NCBI RefSeq assembly: GCF_030272615.1
Contig: NC_081411.1
Span: 45,147,517 to 45,211,516 of the forward strand
Origin: Cryptomeria japonica
Taxonomy: Eukaryota; Streptophyta; Pinopsida; Cupressales; Cupressaceae
DNA: 64,000 nucleotides
Reading direction: 5' to 3'
Shown: positions 1 to 10,240 of the stretch, piece by piece
Numbering within the stretch: the stretch's first letter is position 1
Layout: the number at the start of each line of letters is the position of its first letter
The notes under the pieces: generated by a model
The model's input: only the letters and a program-made list of their open reading frames with translations
Database searches by the model: none
What the model was told of the DNA's origin: nothing
Translations under genes and position numbers: made by a program

Positions 1-481
1 AAAGAAGATAATATGAACTAATACGAAGTTGCCCCAAGATGGGAATGATATGCCCCCTCAAGAGATTGGATGAAAATGTCTGAAAAGATTGTAGACAATC
101 TCTCGATAAGAAAGAAAGGCTAGAATGGACTGACCGGATAAAGTGACAGAGTCAAGGGATAATGGAGACTGACTCAAGAGACAAGGGCTAGGGGTAGGCT
201 ATAAGATAGACCACGGGAGAAAATACATCCTCATTGTCATCTACACATCCATGAGAGTAGATTGCAGAGCGAAAATAGAGTAGCAGCAGTCAGCAGTGAT
301 GGCTTTTGTTTATAGATTCGACTGCGTTCACTGATTCTAGAGGCCAGTAGAGGTAGGAGAGCCAGTAAGTACCACCAAACCTCCTCATACTTTGACGCAT
401 TTAATTTTGTCATTAATGCATGCTAGGTAGAGCAATAAATGTGCTTAGATTAGGGTCCAAAAAGTGTCAAAAAATGTTTAA
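1..481. other. Left-edge sequence with no recognised feature
   Basis: No coding potential or structured repeat is visible here. It probably belongs to the noncoding part of element B between the PMD pseudogene and the missing 3' LTR. Confidence 0.4.
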
Positions 482-752
482 GCACGTCTGCATTGGTGCC
501 AGGTGCGTCTGTGCTCATGAGGTGTGTCTGTGTTTGTGCTAGGCATGTCTACGTTTGAACCCGCATCTGTGTCAAATGCGGCCATGTTTGTGATGGTCAG
601 TCGTGTTTGTGCCAAGAAGGCACGTTTGTGTCACCCAGGCACGTCTGTGCAGAGCATAGGCACGTCTATGTTGGGCAGGCGCATCTATGTTTTTCAGGTG
701 CGTCTGTGCAGTCTTCAAGCGCGTTTATGTCAGGTAAGCGCCTTTGCGTTTA
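482..752. repeat. 20-bp minisatellite, GTCTGTG core, about 14 degenerate units
   Basis: Roughly fourteen units of 19-21 bp follow each other, each with a core like GGCACGTCTGTG followed by variable bases and CAG. Unit length drifts, so this is not a protein-coding repeat. On the opposite strand the core reads CACAGACGTG. That is the same motif as the arrays at 9420-9612 and 10831-11062, which read CACAGACGCG on the plus strand. This array is therefore inverted relative to those two. Confidence 0.75.
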
Positions 753-787
753 AAAAAAGTGTGAATTTGTCTTCTAGGTCAAATCGT

Positions 788-1152
788 CAGTTCTGTGATG
801 AACATACACTGTCAATTGGATAAGCTGCTGAGAGGATACACTCAAGCAGGTCCTCTAAGAAGACTAGGATAGATCAAGGCACTTTGTGATGAACAGTGAG
901 CACCAAGATAGAGTACTTTGTGATGAATAAGGAGTACTAAAGTATGAGCAGCACTTTGTGATGAACAAGGAGTGCAAATGTGAGTAACACTTTGTGATGA
1001 ACAAGGAGTATCACACACGTAGTACTTTGTGATGAATAGGGAGTACCACTAGGATAAATAGCAACACTTTGTGATGAACAGTGAGTGTCACTAGGATAGA
1101 TAGCCAGATGCATTTAGATAAAAAGTAGCATTTTGTGATAAACAGGGAATGC
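788..1152 (+). repeat. Array of about eight small hairpins with conserved loop and covarying stems
   Basis: Eight copies of a unit around TTGTGATGAACAAGG are spaced 26-91 bp apart. In most units the loop is flanked by a 4-6 bp inverted repeat whose sequence differs between units but stays paired. Examples are AGTACT/AGTACT (912-917/933-938), GCACT/AGTGC (951-955/971-975), GTACT/AGTAC (1022-1026/1042-1046), ACACT/AGTGT (1064-1068/1084-1088) and GCATT/AATGC (1128-1132/1148-1152). CAGT/ACTG (788-791/808-811) is a shorter case. The units at 879 and 987 pair imperfectly. Spacings are not multiples of three, so it is not a peptide repeat. It ends about 50 bp before the PMD pseudogene on the same strand. 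Confidence 0.8.
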
Positions 1153-1200
1153 CACCATGACTAACATGAGTGATTTGCTTGACTGTAGGAGTATTTGCCA

Positions 1201-3093
1201 ATGCTAGAGTCACGGGAGAGATTCTTGTCTACTCAGAGGTTGCGACCTGAGTTGTCCTTCAAGGACCAAGAAGCTATCAAGGAGATGGGATTGAGACATG
1301 TTCTGTATGTGCCTAAGTTTCGGGCGAACATGGGACTGTTGACTACACTGGCGGAGAGATGGGACTCCGAGACCTGTACATTTTATTTGCTGATGGGTGA
1401 GATGACAGTCACCCTAGAGGATGTATATAGGATACTGAGGATACCGATCGATGGGGAGCTGATCCCATATGATCAAGATGGAGATAGGGAGGCCCTGAGA
1501 TGAGTATTCCAGGACCCAAGACTAGAGATGAGGGCAGAACACATGGCCTGGGACAGCATGACAGCCACAAGGCTAGCGCTGCCAGTAGTGATAAGAGGAG
1601 CGATCAGTGGGTTCCTGTGTCCAGATAGAGTGACACAAGGGTTGGTTGTGGGTTGGGGAGGAGCACTAGAGACATTGGTGACATAGCACACCAGATATGC
1701 TTGGAGACCATGTGTGCTGGCACACCTCTATTATGAGCTACATCAGTTCATATATCATGGATCAGTGGGATTGGGCTGCGGGGTGACATTGCTGCAGGTA
1801 TGGGCTTATGAGCATCTACTAGTGATGAGGTCGATACACTTCAGAGGTAGGAGACATGGATGTAGCTTTGTGCACCTGTATGATATGATCACGTCGCAGC
1901 CACGGATTGGCAGGTTGGAGCATTGGCGACGGGTGATAGATGATATAGATGAGGTCATATGGAGGCCTTAGCTGGGATGCGAGTATTGGGAGGACGATGT
2001 AGTTGAGTTCCCTTACACCTTGTGGAGTAGGTATCTGATTGGGTGGACGCTCTATGTGCTGGAGAGGCAGCTAGTGGACAAGGTTGGCCAACAGTTTGGC
2101 AGGATCCAGAGGATGCCATGGGGCTCAGGCATGTATGCACGGACAGTCAGAGATCAGGAATAGTTTGGGCCCTTACTATCATATGATTAGGTAGTGACAT
2201 AGCTGGTAGAGATGATGCTCCTACCCTAGGACATGTGTCCAGAGATTGAGGATGCCAGCATGGATGTTGAGTACACAGCATACTAGGCAGAGCATCCCTT
2301 CCCATGGTTGATAGATCCGGGAGAGCCATTGGATGGAGATGGGGGTGGAGAGGATAATGATGGTGGAGGTGATGGGGGCAGAGGCCGACAGAGGAGGAGG
2401 GGAGTAGTTGGAGAGAGGAGGGTTGTAGCTCAGAGGGAGGGTGGTGAGGAGAGACAGGCTTGGGTGGTGAGGGGTCATGGTGGATTGCTGCTACAGATGC
2501 CAGCAGCACAGGGTCCCAAATAGGTATAGGTACAGGGATAGGGACAAATATAGGGACAGGTACCAGTACAGGTACAAGTATAGGAGCAGGCACCCATACA
2601 AGGGGAGCCACAGGCAGAGGCGGAGGGGGCTGACCCAGAGGAGGATGAGCTGATAGAGCTGAGGGAGGTCTAGGAGTTGGAGAGGGAGAGGGATCGGCTT
2701 AGGAGGAGGCTCAGAGATATTGAGGAGGAGCGGGATCAGGCCATTTAGCACTACACAGAGGCTGAGATAGCACTGAGGGCTGGGAGGCAGGCGACAGAGG
2801 ACACAGGGGTTGGATATACCTACGTCCTGCGGGCAGGGGAGGAGATCGGTTACTAGCGAGATCTCTATTATGGTGTAGTGCCAGTAGATCAACGGGTGAG
2901 GAGCTTCCATAGACCGTCGCATACAACGACAGCTATGGGAGGGAGCCGAAGGAGATAGGCATCGAGTGGTGGGGTTATGGGTCTTCCACCACCACCAGAT
3001 AGAGGGGACAGGCGGGATGATCCTGGGGCAAGTTCTTCAGGGGCTCAGATTCCGTTGAGGCCAAGCGGCTCCGAAGGAGGGAGTTCATCATAG
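1201..3093 (+). pseudogene. Plant mobile domain (PMD) protein pseudogene
   Basis: A single frame of about 630 codons is recognisable as a plant mobile domain protein of the 'phosphatase 7 long form / MAIN-like' type. The N-terminal part contains RHVLYVPKFRANMGLLTTLAERW-like sequence, then GEMTVTLEDV, PIDG, GWGGALETLV and LAHLYYELHQF, all in expected PMD order (about 1280-1800). The C-terminal half has an acidic glycine-rich stretch (2320-2380), a Q/V-rich stretch (2521-2600) and a predicted coiled coil with ELERERDRLRRRL near 2680. The frame is intact for 1.9 kb without indels but carries one TGA (1501) and 18 TAG codons. The first ATG is at 1201; an AG at 1187-1188 after a pyrimidine-rich stretch could be a splice acceptor, so an upstream exon is possible. 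PMD proteins are known in host genes and in transposons. Here the gene lies antisense to element B, which suggests element-captured cargo. Confidence 0.8.
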
Positions 3094-4808
3094 CCGTAGA
3101 GGGCTCCCTATGTATCAGTTTTGTACTATTTGTGTATGATGATGTAGATACCTGCGGGTGCTTTTGTAGCCATATGATTTTGACATCATGGTATCATGAC
3201 ACTTTTATGATTATATATGAGATGATTCATCTTTGCGGCAGCTATATGCATGTGTACCTATGTGATGAGATGTTCTTATGTGATGCTTATGATATGGATG
3301 CAAATATGTATATGATGCAATGCAATATATATTTTTTTGTTCGTTTATGTTTTATATGTGTATGCATGATGCAAATGTGAATGTATGAAATGTGGATGAA
3401 TATGACAATGCAAATGTAAATTGTGCTAACAAGTGTTGTGTGCAGGATGTGATGTGATTGTGATATCTATATGTATGTATGAAATGCTTATATGTGGTAA
3501 TGCAGGTGCAACTACATGGAATGCAAATGTTTTTGGTGTGTCATTATACTCAGTCATGTGATAACAGGCTACACAGACTCGAGAAGGACGATGGAAGTCA
3601 ATCAAGAAAGGGGGATGGAAGACAGAAGATATGAAAATAAAAGAGCTTCTTGTGCGTTATCATCATTGAGCTTTATTATGGCAAGTAGGTTATGACAATC
3701 AAGGCATATGTTCAACCCAGAAAGTCATTGTACCCGTTTGCATGGAGATAAGACAGTCACAAACAAGGAATGCCCCAGTTCATACTAGACTCACAGTGTC
3801 CTCATATCCTTGGACAAGTCATAGCATTACGAAGAGACAATCCATAGACAACAAATACAAATAGGTGACGATACCCCATCCTCACCTTTTTAGTCAAAGA
3901 CATCCTGGAGATAGAATCTCTAGTCAGAGACATCCCAGAAAAGCTAAAAGACATGTCACCAAAAAAAGATGAAATCAAAAGAAAACCAAGACTCGACACC
4001 AACATCCACTGTAGTCCTTAAGTTTAGTGTCACTTGTCACTTGTATAAGTCTTATTTGATTGTGGTCACAATCTTTACTTTCAGAGAAAGGATAGATAGC
4101 ACTGAACCATATGTTGTCTGAGTCTATTGAAAGATTTGATTTGTTGAAGCCCATTGTTGCTGTTGTGTCTCATCTAAAACTGACTGAATCCATGAAACTG
4201 ATACTTTATTGCGAAGAAGATGGAACTTTATTGCGGATCTAGCGATGCAGATGTTGCTTTATTGCGGATTGTGCATGGATAGACTGAAGGAAGCTGGAAG
4301 AAACTGTACTCCTCAAAACATGTGATGTTCTCAGTTCCACACCCATTACTAGATGTAGGATTTTCCTTAGCCACAGATAGGATCTGATTTATTATGGATG
4401 GAAAGGGATGAAAAGGGAGGTTTATTATGAATGGCTAACCAATCTTGGGTAGATCAATAACAAGCCATGATGGGAATGCGTAAGTTTATTATGGACAAAT
4501 TGGTCATGAGTGTGTGCAAAGTGAAGGATGAAAGTGAATCCTGAAGGAGGGAGGAGCAATGTCTCTACACATGGTGTTGGTGACCCAGTTTTCACCATGG
4601 TACTTGCCCAGGGCGCCATCGAAGTGGTTTTCATCGTTGGACGAAATTATTTCTCTTTACTTTTTTTATTTTTCAATGTTTTTTGTGTCACAAGGCGCCT
4701 GTTTGCCAGGTTTTCACCAAGTAACAATTTTTTATTTTTATAATTTTTTTTTGTATTTTTGAATTTTTTTTATTTTTTTGTATTTTTGAATTAGGATATT
4801 TTGAAGAG
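3094..4808. other. Noncoding spacer between PMD pseudogene and element B pol
   Basis: No ORF of interest. Between about 3290 and 3540 there is AT-rich low-complexity sequence with recurring ATGCAAATG-like words. From 3670 to 4500 a CTTTATTRYGG motif recurs, listed separately. Between 4590 and 4720 three GRTGAAAAC words and two GGCGCC palindromes occur on the minus strand. Similar words follow pol in plant Gypsy elements, as far as I can recall. Confidence 0.5.
3671..4498 (-). repeat. Dispersed CTTTATTRYGG motif, seven copies (AATAAA on minus strand)
   Basis: Copies begin near 3671, 4204, 4226, 4257, 4388, 4421 and 4485. Each reads as a variant of CTTTATTGCGGAT or TTTATTATGGA. On the minus strand, the coding strand of element B, every copy contains AATAAA, the canonical polyadenylation hexamer. 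They lie 0.3-1.1 kb downstream of the integrase-tail stop codon. Whether they work as poly(A) signals is inference. Confidence 0.55.
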
Positions 4809-5807
4809 CTATGTGTAAAACCTGCGAAGGTGCATGCTGTTGATAGGATCCTCCAAAGGTTCACCTTGTGTAGTTGAGAGCTAATATGCCCCAGATCCAT
4901 ATGCTGCTGTAATGATGTAAGGACCAAGCCAATTTGGTTCGAACTTTCCCTTCTTCTCTCTATCTTGCTAATTTTTAGGATTTTCTCTAAGAACTAAATC
5001 ACCTACCTCGAATGTGGGAGGCTTGACTTTATGATTGTAACTGTGATGTTCCTTGACTGAATGATGTGTAGCTTGAGTGACTATCTTCCTTGATGAAGGA
5101 ACTGAGATAGAATTACTAGTGTGTGGACTACACAAGCCCATATGCGTGTCACCTGAAGAAGTTTGGGCATCCCTAATAACAAAGTCCCTTGAGGAAGCTG
5201 CATTAAAGGTCCATGATGTATCACCAGAAGGTAAAGGATGTGTGGAACAAGTGGATGAGTTATGAAGGCTTATGATTGTGAAAAGAAGTGAAAGTAGGAT
5301 AGCATGATGGAGACTTAGGATCAACAAGTATGCTTTTTGACTTAAAATTTTAGAGCTTTTGCCTCCAGTTATTTTGATATTAGGGGAGATAAACTCTTGT
5401 TCTTTTTCTTTCATAGTATTTTTATCCTTGACTTTGATTTTTGCAGAGTCCAATAGCTTTTGATTTTGATTTGGACTAAAGCACTTTTCTTTATTATTGA
5501 CTTTTAGATTTTTCTTTTCAAAGCTTGATTTTTGATCCCCAATGAGTAAGGGCTTTTGTAATTCTTGTTGATCCAAGTTTGGAAGTGGAGTGGAAATGGA
5601 ATGAGTGGATGAAATGGTAAAGCTATGTGAGTTCTCAAGAGGGATGGCAATATGCTCAATAGATTCTTCGCTGGAACCACTCTCAGGACTATTGATATCA
5701 AGAGATGCTTGCACCACTAGAGGATATTTGCATTCAGACTTAGTAGCCACAACACTAGGTGGTTCACACCCAATTCCTTGGCATTGCAAATTGTTTGTAG
5801 GTTGTTC
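4809..5807 (-). pseudogene. Element B: linker with hydrophobic segment joined to integrase C-terminal tail
   Basis: This continues the gag-protease frame after the TAG at 5808. The first 150 residues are polar and low in complexity, with many K, S and Q. A hydrophobic stretch of about 22 residues around AYLLILSLHHAILLSLLFTI (about 5336-5265) looks like a membrane segment. The last part, with GDLVLREN at about 5000 and KFEPNWLGPYIITAAYGSGAY near 4930-4880, is the C-terminal tail of Tat-type Gypsy integrases. The stop is at 4809. In-frame TAGs sit at 4968 and near 4880. RT, RNase H, the integrase zinc finger and the catalytic core, normally more than 3 kb, are missing between protease and this tail. 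The frame survives across the join. I read it as a deletion derivative; the linker origin is unknown. Confidence 0.75.
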
Positions 5808-6780
5808 CTATTGACAGAATACCTTAGGAGATAATGGGAGTTGGTCAACATGAAATATATACTCACCACATCCTAAGTCTTTAATCTTGAACTTTTCTTT
5901 TAGCTCTGCTTGTTTGGGTGTAGAAGCTTTTAAGGATTCTGGATCCACATATGCTGAAGATGGAACAGCTTCGTGATTGACTCGAATTGTTATTTCTGAC
6001 CGAGGTTGCAGATTGTTGCAATATATGAATAGATTTGGATCCCCTTTGATGGTCACTTCAACTCCATTGTGTGGAAACTTAATACATCGATGATATGTAG
6101 ATGGGACTGCGCTCATCTCATGAATCCATGGACGTCCCAAAAGTATGTTGTATGTAAGATCAAGGTCAAGGACTTGACAAACCACATCTTTTGTAACTGG
6201 GCCAACCCTAAGAGGTAAGGTGACTATTCCTTTTGATGAACGCTCTTCATCAACATATGCTTTGATGGTAATTTTGTTTGTAGAATTCACAGCTTTATCA
6301 GAATATCCCAATTGTGTAATAGTGCTTAATGTGCAAATGTTTAGACCTGCTCCTCCATCTATCAGGACTCTTTTTATTTGATGTTTGTGTATGAAGTCTT
6401 CAATGTGTAATGGTGCATTATGTGGCTGACTTACAGAGGCATCATCAGCTTCTGTGAAGGTAAGGGAGTGTGGAATGGAAAGGTATCCCACCATGGCTTG
6501 AAACTGGTCCACGTTCAGATCAGTAGGAATGACAGTGTCTCTTAAGATTTTGTCAAGAATGGCTTTATGAGTGGGGGATATGCATAAGAGCTCAAGGATG
6601 GAAATAAGTGCGGGTGTTTTCCCTAACTATTCTACAAGGTCATACTCAGGTTTGGTTGATGAAGAAGTAGCGTTTTTAGTTGGAGCACCTTGCAAAGTGA
6701 TTTTACCTCGACGAGTTGTGACATGACATTCAGAGGTAGGTTTGGAAGAAGATCCAATACCTTTTAGGACAATCTTGGGT
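5808..6780 (-). pseudogene. Element B: retropepsin-like aspartic protease domain
   Basis: In the same frame as gag, this carries a protease of Tat-type Gypsy elements. LIDGGAGLNICTL is at the active site (about 6370-6340), where the usual D-S/T-G reads D-G-G. It is followed by GIVTLPLRVGPV, CQVLDLDLTYNILLGRPWIHE and KFPHNGVEVTI, the expected order for this family. In-frame TAG codons are at 6627 and 5808. The protease would release gag and pol products from the polyprotein. Active-site Gly in place of Ser/Thr is common in this lineage from family knowledge, so it alone does not prove inactivity; the stop codons do. Confidence 0.85.
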
Positions 6781-6782
6781 CT

Positions 6783-8927
6783 CTAGGTAGAATTATTAGG
6801 GTTTTTGTCCTTGATGATAATAGTAGAGACGTAATTGTCCATCGAGATGTGATTGATAATTGAATCATAGTTGTAGGATGCTCTGGTATAGTTGGTTTGA
6901 TCCTCTGTGGCTTTAGCTTTTCCCTTGTCATGTTTTGGGAATGGTTCCTTAAACATCTCATGTTCTTGATTAGACGAATATCCCTCAATCTCAATGTCAC
7001 CTCTATCAATGAGATCTTGTATGATGTTCTTCAGTCGGTGACAATTTCCTATCTTATGACCCTTGCTCTTATGAAATTCACAATACTCATCATCGTTCCA
7101 CCAATTTGGTTTAACCTTTGGTTCATATGGAGGAAAATCTGGAATTGTGATTACCTTGTTTGCCACAAGCTTCTTGAAAACTGACTCAAGTGGTTCTCCC
7201 AATGGAGTGTACTTCCTTCGTGATCTGGAAGTTGTTTGAGTATTCACTTGATTGTTTGTAGAACTTGATCCTGAAAAGATGAATTTGGGTCGCATTGTGT
7301 TGGCATCAACAACACCATCATTGACTGTGTTCTTGTTTTTGTTCCAAAATCTTGGCTTGTCTTTTCCTTTAAAGTCATCTTTGTTTTCCTTGAATATCTT
7401 GATGACTCCTTGTTCAATTAGGACCTTTTTTATCGCTAAGCCTTTTTCAATAACGTCCTTGAAGGTGGACAAACAAGCTTTCCTTAAGTCATAGCCAATG
7501 TCTTTGTTAACATTCTAGGTGAACATTTCTACCATTTGTTTTTGTGGAATTTCACAAGAGCATGTGCTGCCTAGTTTTCTCCATCTTTGTAAGAATGATG
7601 CAAAAGACTCTCCCTCTTTTTGCTTGGTGTTGCACAAAGTAGTGATTGATATGTCTGTCTCTATATTGTAGGAGAAATGTTGAATAAATGCCTCTGCTAA
7701 GTCACCCCATGACCTAATACCAAGTGGGAGTTGGGAGAACCATTCCATAGCTTGATCACCTAAGCTTTGTGGGAATAATCTCATCAAATATGTCTCTTCT
7801 ACTGCTACCTCAATGCAAGCTATAAAAAACTGTCTTATGTGTGCCTTAGGATCCCCTTTTCCTCTATACTTATCGAATTTAGGCATCACAAAGTGTGTAG
7901 GAAATGGAGGCATTGGAATGCTCTTGTCAAATGGATAAGGACATATGTCTCTCATTGTGTATGTTGGTTTCAGTGTATTTATGTCCTCCATTTTCTTTTT
8001 TAAGTCCCTGATTTGTTGTTCCAAATTACTCTTAGGTGGAGATCGAATTCTTGGACTATACCCTATGCTCGAGGTACCAATTGGAGGAGGAGCATATTGC
8101 ATATATGGATGATATTGATCATACACATTTTCATATGGAGGAGGTCTATAGTGATACTGCATATATGGACCACTTGGTATAGATTCATGTTGAGGAACAC
8201 CATATCTATTTTGTGCATGTATACCATACTCTACAAGCATGTCATGTTCTATTGTATTGCCCCCAAATTTGACACGGGGTTTCCTTGTGTCCAAATTTTG
8301 AGCATGTCTTTGAATATCCCATTGCTTTGGTGGTTGATCCTTAGCATTGATATGTGATTGAGCATATTTTTCTCCATAAGACTTCCATAATGGTCTGCGA
8401 AGGTGAGTATCATATGTTTGACCATGTGTATGTGGGACCTCTGGTTTTTGGAGCAAAGCTGATGGTGATTCAGGTACCATATGTGGTCCTCTATTTCCTC
8501 CACTATTAGGTCTCCTTTGATCCATGTTGGAGTGAGTTTGTTGCAAAGGTCGATTTTCCATTATTTGAGACATGTCAAAATCATGAGGTATCTTGGCTCC
8601 ACTTTGTGCCATCATTTGTAAGAAGTATTGTCTATCCCTCCTCATTATTTCCTCAACCAATCGATTGAAATGGAGATTCATAATGGATTCTTCCACATCT
8701 ACTGAAAGTATGGAAAAGTTGTCCATATTGTCATTGTGTGTAGCATTGTTGTTTATAGTGTCCATGTTCTCAACATTTGGAATGTTTCTATAGGCATCCA
8801 TGTCAGGTAATGTAGTATGATCAGAATTGAAAAAGATATCATTGTCATACTCATAAAAACTCATGTTTGCGGACTCTTGAGCCTCTTTAGTTTCTCTCCT
8901 AGATTTTTGAAGATGGGTTTCAACCAT
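6783..8927 (-). pseudogene. Element B: gag polyprotein, broken by one TAG
   Basis: The gag reading frame starts at the ATG near 8925-8927 and runs to the TAG at 6783, interrupted by a TAG at 7515. The N-terminal part is polar and Pro/Tyr-rich. The capsid-like retrotransposon gag domain lies at about 8000-7520, with MPKFDKYRGKGDPKAHIRQF, LMRLFPQSLGDQAMEWFSQL and FASFLQRWRKL. A single zinc-knuckle-like motif follows at about 7095-7045, with CEFHKSKGHKIGNCHRLK. The product would form the particle that packages element RNA. It shares frame with the downstream protease, so a single gag-protease polyprotein is likely. A TAG at 8931 separates it from an upstream open frame that does not look like protein. 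Confidence 0.85.
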
Positions 8928-8930
8928 CAA

Positions 8931-9893
8931 CTAGGTATTGACCAAGATACATGAGACTAGATGAAAAATGGAAAGAGTATGGAAGACTAAGAGTTGGATG
9001 GAATGTAAATGAATCTGAGGTGTACTTGCAATGTCCAAAGTGTAAGACCAAGTATGTATGTAGTAGAGTAGGTATGACTTCCAAAGAGAGGATAGTTTCT
9101 CTTGATGAGGTAAGTTGACCTTGACTCTAAGTAAGACCAAATGAGACCCAAAGGTAAGAAACCTTGATGAGGGACCACTTAGCAAAGTGTTGTTGTATGT
9201 AGTGTGTTGACAAAGTATGATGAGGACAAGCAAGTGACCTTTTGACTCAAGTTTAGACAAATGTGAATGTAAAGTGAGATGTGAAGCAATGATGGATTTT
9301 GTGAGACCCAAAGACAGGTTGAATGCTAGATGAAACCTGGAGGAATGACCTCGGAAGCTCAAGAATTTCAAAACCGACTGTGTTTGTTTGCTGGACTGTA
9401 ATAGTTTTTTCAATTCTGGACAGAGACGCGCCTGTATACTTTACAGACGTGGTTTCCTGATGCAGACATGGCTCTGTTTAACACAGACGCGTTTCTGTGA
9501 GATTTTTGCAAAGTGTGATGTTTACTGTTGGAACATAGATGCGTTTCTACCCTTCACAGACGCGGTTTCCTGACATAGACGCTATTATGTCTGACACAGA
9601 CTCATTTCTATAAAATTTGTGCAATTTTTTCCAATCTCTGAAGTCATTTTTGTTGTGACCAAATCTAACTGTTTGACTATTTTTTCATGACAAGAGGACA
9701 CAGTGTTGATGAAGACCCAATGTTTGCAAGTGTCTAGACTCAAAATGACTCCAAGAAAAGTGTGTTGTTTGATGTAAAAATGTTTTTCATACACTTGAAG
9801 ACACAAAAGACACAATGTTTTGCTGTTGGTCTTGAATGTTTTGAATGTTTAAAATAAGTCAAGCAAAATTCTTATGGCTGGCCAAGACAATAG
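8931..9893 (-). other. Element B 5' leader
   Basis: This noncoding stretch lies between the LTR/leader and gag. A 160-codon open frame at 8931-9413 has no domain-like sequence and unusual composition, so I treat it as leader. It contains a 20-bp minisatellite (9420-9612). I could not identify the primer binding site with certainty. A TGGGATCAACAACTATTG word on the minus strand near 9880-9900 is one candidate, which would make the LTR about 2 kb long. Confidence 0.45.
9420..9612. repeat. 20-bp minisatellite, CACAGACGCG core, about eight units
   Basis: Two runs of about four units, 9423-9505 and 9536-9612, each about 20 bp. They read like AGACGCGTTTCTGTGAC or AGACGTGGTTTCCTGATGC. They share the core of the arrays at 482-752 (opposite strand) and 10831-11062 (same strand), and are CpG-rich against AT-rich surroundings. 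Confidence 0.7.
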
Positions 9894-10240
9894 TTGTTGA
9901 TCCCACATGGGGTTTTACCCTCGAGGCTATGCTATTCAGAGCGAATACTTAGATGCTTGACCACACTGGCTCCACCCTCGGCACTCACTTCTCGGGTCAG
10001 CCAAGCATTAGTCCCCATGAAAACTCCTCGCGGTGAACTTTGTATCTCCACTAAGAACCGTATGTGTGTGGGCCGCTACCAGAGGTCTGACCTCCTGCCC
10101 CAACAACTAGAAGGATTTGGGCTTCTAAAACAAAAAGGTGCTAGTAAGGGCATCCGCTCATGTGGCCATACATGCAGCACTTTCAGCTCTATAAATACAG
10201 AAGGCTCCCAGCCGGTAGGGGTTACGCCCTACAACTGATC
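9894..10240. other. GC-rich block in element B LTR/leader region
   Basis: This block of about 350 bp is clearly richer in G+C than its flanks and is open in one plus-strand frame (114 codons), with no recognisable domain. A plus-strand TATAAATA occurs at about 10189. It could be part of a conserved R/U5 or leader structure of the element. I do not recognise it as a structural RNA. Confidence 0.35.

Noticed and set aside
524-823. 99-codon ORF with repeated RLC words
   Set aside because: It is the 20-bp minisatellite read as protein; unit lengths vary and are not multiples of three.
788-1152. CRISPR-like array
   Set aside because: Variable spacing, repeats with changing stems, and eukaryotic context; no cas genes.
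2147-2926. Leu/Pro-rich minus-strand ORFs
   Set aside because: Antisense shadows of the acidic, Q-rich and coiled-coil end of the PMD pseudogene.
1201-8930. TAG used as a sense codon (recoding or suppression) in the PMD and gag frames
   Set aside because: In nuclear plant DNA, methylation-driven CAG-to-TAG change explains the pattern; the same elements also carry frameshifts and altered active sites elsewhere in the window.
8931-9413. 160-codon ORF upstream of gag as an extra protein
   Set aside because: Biased composition, no domain, separated from gag by a TAG; leader position fits better.
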